From positions 37,573 to 69,856 of the forward strand of contig MNCI01016246.1 of NCBI GenBank assembly GCA_015680685.1: a stretch of DNA of 32,284 nt, read 5' to 3'. Below are positions 29,310 through 32,284 of the stretch, one piece after another. The notes beneath the pieces are model-generated. The model was not told the origin of the DNA, ran no database searches, and saw only the letters and a list, made by a program, of their open reading frames with translations. The DNA is from Gnetum montanum. Lineage: Eukaryota; Streptophyta; Gnetopsida; Gnetales; Gnetaceae. How positions within the stretch are numbered: position 1 is the first letter of the stretch; every line of letters starts with the position of its first letter. Both the position numbers and the translations under genes were made by a program.

Positions 29310-30137
29310 TGATGAGTGGCGAGGTACCCTACACTCAACCGTACGAATATGATCATAACACATGTGATCCAATCAAAATCCATAGACTAAGTTCCTACAT
29401 GTCTCATGGAACACTTAAGGTTAATTATTCATTGTCTTCCCAAACTTACCTGTATTTTTCACGGTATGGTTAAGTAAGTCTGAGGTATATGATTTTTATT
29501 GTCTTTTCGATTTATCTCCTAAGCTGATAAGATGAAGGGTTGAAGAGATTAATTAACTAACTCTAACTAACTAACTAAGTATTAATTAACCTAGCATCAG
29601 CATCCGTTCCCACTTACCGTTCACACCCTAAACCGATGCAACTTTGGTTACCAAACACTAATCATTGCTGGGATCACCAAGCGTAACACACGTGCTCGAA
29701 GCGGTCATACTGAGGCACTTAACTAGGAGAGAAGGGTTGAGAAAGATTTAATAACTAATAAAACAATTAAATGATAAACAATAAACAAAGTCCTAATTAG
29801 CCTATTCCATGCACTGCAAGGTTTATCCAAGAAGTTCGTCTTTATTTTCGTACACAAACTTGTGTTCAGGTACAATGTTTGCTTGAATAAAGATACGTTC
29901 ACTTTGGAGCTCCTACTGTGGGCACATGGAAAATATTCTATCTTTGAAGGGATCAAACTACCAAAGTTTCACTATGGTCTAGGCCTAGATTGGAAAACAA
30001 GGGAGAGCCACCTCTTATTTATAGACTTTGCGGTGCACCGTGATATCGCGTACGTGATATCTTGTGGGATGCGATATCACGACGGATGTGATCTCGCATA
30101 TGCAATATCATGGCCCATGCGATATTGCGTCCCATCA
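29310..30137 (-). repeat. 5' LTR of the inner element (828 bp)
   Basis: The plus strand begins TGATGAGTGGCGAGG and ends GCGTCCCATCA. The TATA box TATAAATA is at 30023-30016 on the minus strand and the polyadenylation signal AATAAA at 29846-29841. The region between the LTR start and the TATA box (30130-30037) holds about six GATATC-type palindromes. It is 12 bp longer than its partner. Confidence 0.95.
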
Positions 30138-30142
30138 ACAGG
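30138..30142. repeat. Target-site duplication of the inner element, right copy
   Basis: ACAGG, matching ATAGG at 20959-20963 with one C/T difference. Confidence 0.85.
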
Positions 30143-30871
30143 CAATGAGTCCATGTCATTCATATAATCATAAAATCCTATGGTCTCTCTTGGCTTGGAA
30201 CTGTATAGTCCCTTCCTCTAATAAAACTATTAACGAATTGGTGACTGGGTATTTCTCAGACTAAGGAAAGACTCAAAGGATGAAAAGGGTATGACTTCAA
30301 GGGGATTCTATGCATTTATACTAGCTATTCTCTTGAGTTCTTGGATGCTTTTTCTTTGGGTTTCTTGCCATTTTGATCATTCATCAAATTACTAGAACGT
30401 AAGTACATAAAAATAAGTCTTTGTATGGTGTGGTTCTCATGCGAAAAACACAAAAAAAAAAAAAACAAAAACAAAAAAAGATAAGAATTCAAAGCACACC
30501 CCTTAGACACAATAATGAACTTGGGCTACACGCACTGGTTATGGAACTGGAAAGACATGTTACCCATGCCTGAAGGTTCCCTCTAACTAAGGCCCCTTCT
30601 TGCTTCTTAGTTCTCCATCTCGTTCTCCTTGGAAAGGTGGTAACTTGTTGTAGGGGCATTCTTGTTACTTTGAGAGTATGGGTTAGTCAAATGTGTTGAT
30701 GCGAGGTCACTAAATGTGGTTTGTTGAGCTTGAATTTGGAATGAGTTTTACTCAGTCAAATTAGCCATAAAACACACAAGGGACTTTACACAATCTTATT
30801 CTTGGGTCTCCATTCCATTCTCTCCTCTCCACCTTTCTTTTCCATTTCTCACCTCATTGTTGGTTTTATCA

Positions 30872-31308
30872 TTAGTCAATATCTTGGTTGATGCATTGTT
30901 CTTCCTTGGTAATTTCTTGTGGATAAGTTTTTAACTCTTGCTTTCCAATGACATTCCTAGAGCCTATAGACTCTTTGGTTTGTGGGTCTATTAGGGCATC
31001 AAGGGCATGAGCCTGCTTTGGGGAGGAGCCAATAGCATTCCTTTTTGGTGCACTTGTTAACTTCTTTCCCTTAAACATTTTCTGCAATTAACAATTTTTG
31101 TTTCATCCCCATCCATGACATCCATTTTACTAGCATTGTCGTTGTTACTTTTTCTCCATCTTTCGTATTCCTTATCTTTTTCCATCCTAATGCTATAGGA
31201 GGTTTGCTCTTAGTCATGGGGGCCTAGGCACAAATTTTTTAAATTTTTCCCAACCCCTACACCTTAGGTAGTCTCCAATGTTAAAACATCAAAATCAGTA
31301 TTTGCCAT
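30872..31308 (-). pseudogene. Antisense additional reading frame in the outer element's 3' region
   Basis: It runs against pol. From ATG 31308: MANTDFDVLTLETT, stop, GVGVGKNLK, then from ATG 31217 MTKSKPPIALG, after a one-base shift WKKDKEYERWRKSNNDNASK, and finally a 70-residue open block with TSAPKRNAIGSSPKQAHALD and EITKEEQCINQDID to the stop at 30872. Counterparts of each block are found in the inner element at 22238-22640. The product would be basic and hydrophilic; no domain is recognised and it is not env-like. It has one stop and about three shifts. Confidence 0.6.
31211..31222 (+). promoter_or_regulatory. Middle polypurine-like motif (outer)
   Basis: TAGTCATGGGGG, the second of three copies in the outer element. 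It overlaps the antisense ATG at 31217-31215, as in the inner element. Confidence 0.5.
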
Positions 31309-31785
31309 AACCACAACTCAGCCAAGGCACTTTACATCGAGGCAAGGTATTAACTGCATTATGATTTATCTACCTCACTCATTTGTGAATGTGTTGTGTG
31401 TGCAGATGGAAATCATACAAAAATAGACTGAGCCTGGAGCAAACACTTAGGATGGACCGAAACTAGAATGTTTACGAAAGGAGTAAGATTGGTGGCGTAG
31501 CTATGGACAAACAACGGAAGGTGCAATATTGGCATTGACAACAGCATGTCTTATTCTTTTCTCTTTCTCTCTTCTTCTCTTATAGCTGCCAAATAAGGTT
31601 GGATGTCATTTATGTATAGTATTCACTTTTGTGGTCATGAACACTAATGTTGTCATGTATTGTATTGTTAATCCGTTCATTGGGCACGTTGAGTCAGTCA
31701 ACCCATTCCACCATTAATGGTCATTCAATTAATAATATCATACCTTTCCAATATTTTGTAAGGAACTCAAGGATGAGTTTTCATT

Positions 31786-31799
31786 TAGTCATGGCGGTA
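31786..31799 (+). promoter_or_regulatory. Polypurine tract of the outer element
   Basis: TAGTCATGGCGGTA directly before the LTR start TGATGAACC at 31800. One base differs in the G run from the inner tract. Confidence 0.8.
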
Positions 31800-32284
31800 T
31801 GATGAACCGTGATATCACGTAGATGATATCATGTTAACAATATTGCGTCTGCGATATCAGATCGACCATGTGATGTTGAATACCTAATATTGTGGCTTGC
31901 CTCCTTGCTTATAAATAATAGGCGGTGCCCTTGGTTCCCAACAGTTAGAAGTTAGTCCCTTAGCCAAACTCGTGCCATTTTTCTCTCTAGAGTTAGAATT
32001 ATTTCTGCGTGCCTGCAATAGGAGTCATAGAGTTAACAGATCTTTATTCGAGCATTGTGTACTTGAGCACACTTTGTGTAGGGTAATAAAGATGAACTTT
32101 ATGATAAACGTTGCAGCATACAGAATAGATTAATTAGTGTTAATTATTATTTAATACTTGCATAGTTAATTAATAATTTCTCTCACCCTACAACTCTTTT
32201 AGTTATATATACTCTTAGTTAAATACACTTAGTACGACCACTTCGAGCATGCCTGTAGCGCTTGGTAACCCAGTAACGATTAGC
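31800..32284 (+). repeat. 3' LTR of the outer element, cut by the window end
   Basis: It matches 13470 to about 13963 with scattered substitutions, including the TATA box at 31910-31917 and the AATAAAGATGAACTTTATGA region. About 360 bp more are expected beyond the window, then the AATGA target duplication and the rest of the chromovirus integrase. Confidence 0.95.

Larger units (their letters stand above)
20964..30137 (-). mobile_element. Inner complete Ty3/gypsy element, opposite orientation, related to the outer one
   Basis: The 9174-bp unit has LTRs at both ends (5' LTR 30137-29310, 3' LTR 21779-20964), an exact tRNA-Asp primer site, gag-pol remains from 29169 to 23127, an antisense frame in the 3' region and a polypurine tract at 21780-21793. 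It is flanked by ATAGG (20959-20963) and ACAGG (30138-30142), a 5-bp target duplication with one change. Outer-element sequence resumes on the right. The LTR pair differs by roughly 7-9% by eye, so the insertion is not recent; frameshifts and stops leave no functional ORF. Confidence 0.96.
30143..31799 (+). other. Outer element 3' region, resumed after the insertion
   Basis: It aligns with the inner element's 3' region (reverse complement of about 22700-21780) for most of its length. Examples are the TATTTCTCAGACTAAGGAA segment at 30250 and AGGGCATCAAGGGCATGAGC at 30993. It contains an A-rich tract at 30450-30478, the antisense frame, a middle polypurine-like motif (31211-31222) and the polypurine tract (31786-31799). 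No sense-strand env-like ORF is readable. Confidence 0.85.
13470..32284 (+). mobile_element. Outer Athila/Tat-like Ty3/gypsy element, interrupted by a relative, 3' end beyond the window
   Basis: The 5' LTR is 13470-14322, the tRNA-Asp primer site 14324-14342, the Gag-Pol frame 14455-20676, and the 3' region 20677-20963 plus 30143-31799. The polypurine tract ends at 31799 and the 3' LTR begins at 31800. A related element in reverse orientation (20964-30137) splits the 3' region. Without the insert and its duplicated 5 bp, the distance between LTR starts is 9151 bp, so with an 853-bp LTR the full length is about 10.0 kb and the end falls near 32650. The tRNA-Asp primer and the RT/integrase sequence style point to the Athila/Tat side of plant Ty3 elements. 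Confidence 0.93.

Overview
The window looks like intergenic, repeat-dense nuclear DNA from a land plant with a large genome. It carries several plant Ty3/gypsy retrotransposons, one plant L1-type LINE with a DUF4283 ORF1, and a short remnant of a plant family-1 glycoside hydrolase gene. I see no intact cellular gene. Every long coding region is broken by stop codons or frameshifts, so the annotation is mostly of pseudogenes and of the insertions that placed them. The species cannot be named from the sequence.

Layout, left to right. 1-286 is the 3' end of an LTR of the family that fills the right half of the window. 866-3460 is an old Ty3 element (gag, a protease stub, integrase) that has lost reverse transcriptase and RNase H. 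Its probable 3' non-coding tail (3461-4559 and 9873-10025) is split by a 5.3-kb minus-strand LINE (4573-9859) flanked by a 13-bp direct repeat. The LINE begins with a tRNA-Glu-like sequence that lies inside the direct repeats. 10026-12685 is mostly unassigned, but holds a beta-glucosidase (GH1) exon remnant at 11131-11327 and a GC-rich patch at 11330-12260. 12686-13469 is a decayed chromovirus-type integrase.

That integrase is interrupted at 13470 by a large plus-strand Athila/Tat-like Ty3 element: 5' LTR 13470-14322, tRNA-Asp primer site, one Gag-Pol frame 14455-20676, and a 3' LTR from 31800 that runs off the window. Inside it, in the opposite orientation, sits a complete 9174-bp relative (20964-30137) with both LTRs, its own tRNA-Asp primer site and a 5-bp target duplication (ATAGG/ACAGG). 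Removing the inner element rejoins the outer one, whose full length would be about 10.0 kb.

The two related elements share features beyond gag-pol. Each has three copies of an AGTCATGGGGG motif (end of pol, mid 3' region, and the true polypurine tract), a 15-bp T-rich repeat just after pol, an antisense reading frame between pol and the 3' LTR, and a cluster of GATATC-type palindromes upstream of the LTR TATA box. The strongest leads are the tRNA-Glu/LINE chimera, the conserved antisense frame and the triplicated polypurine motif. I found no evidence of a new defence, metabolic or regulatory system.
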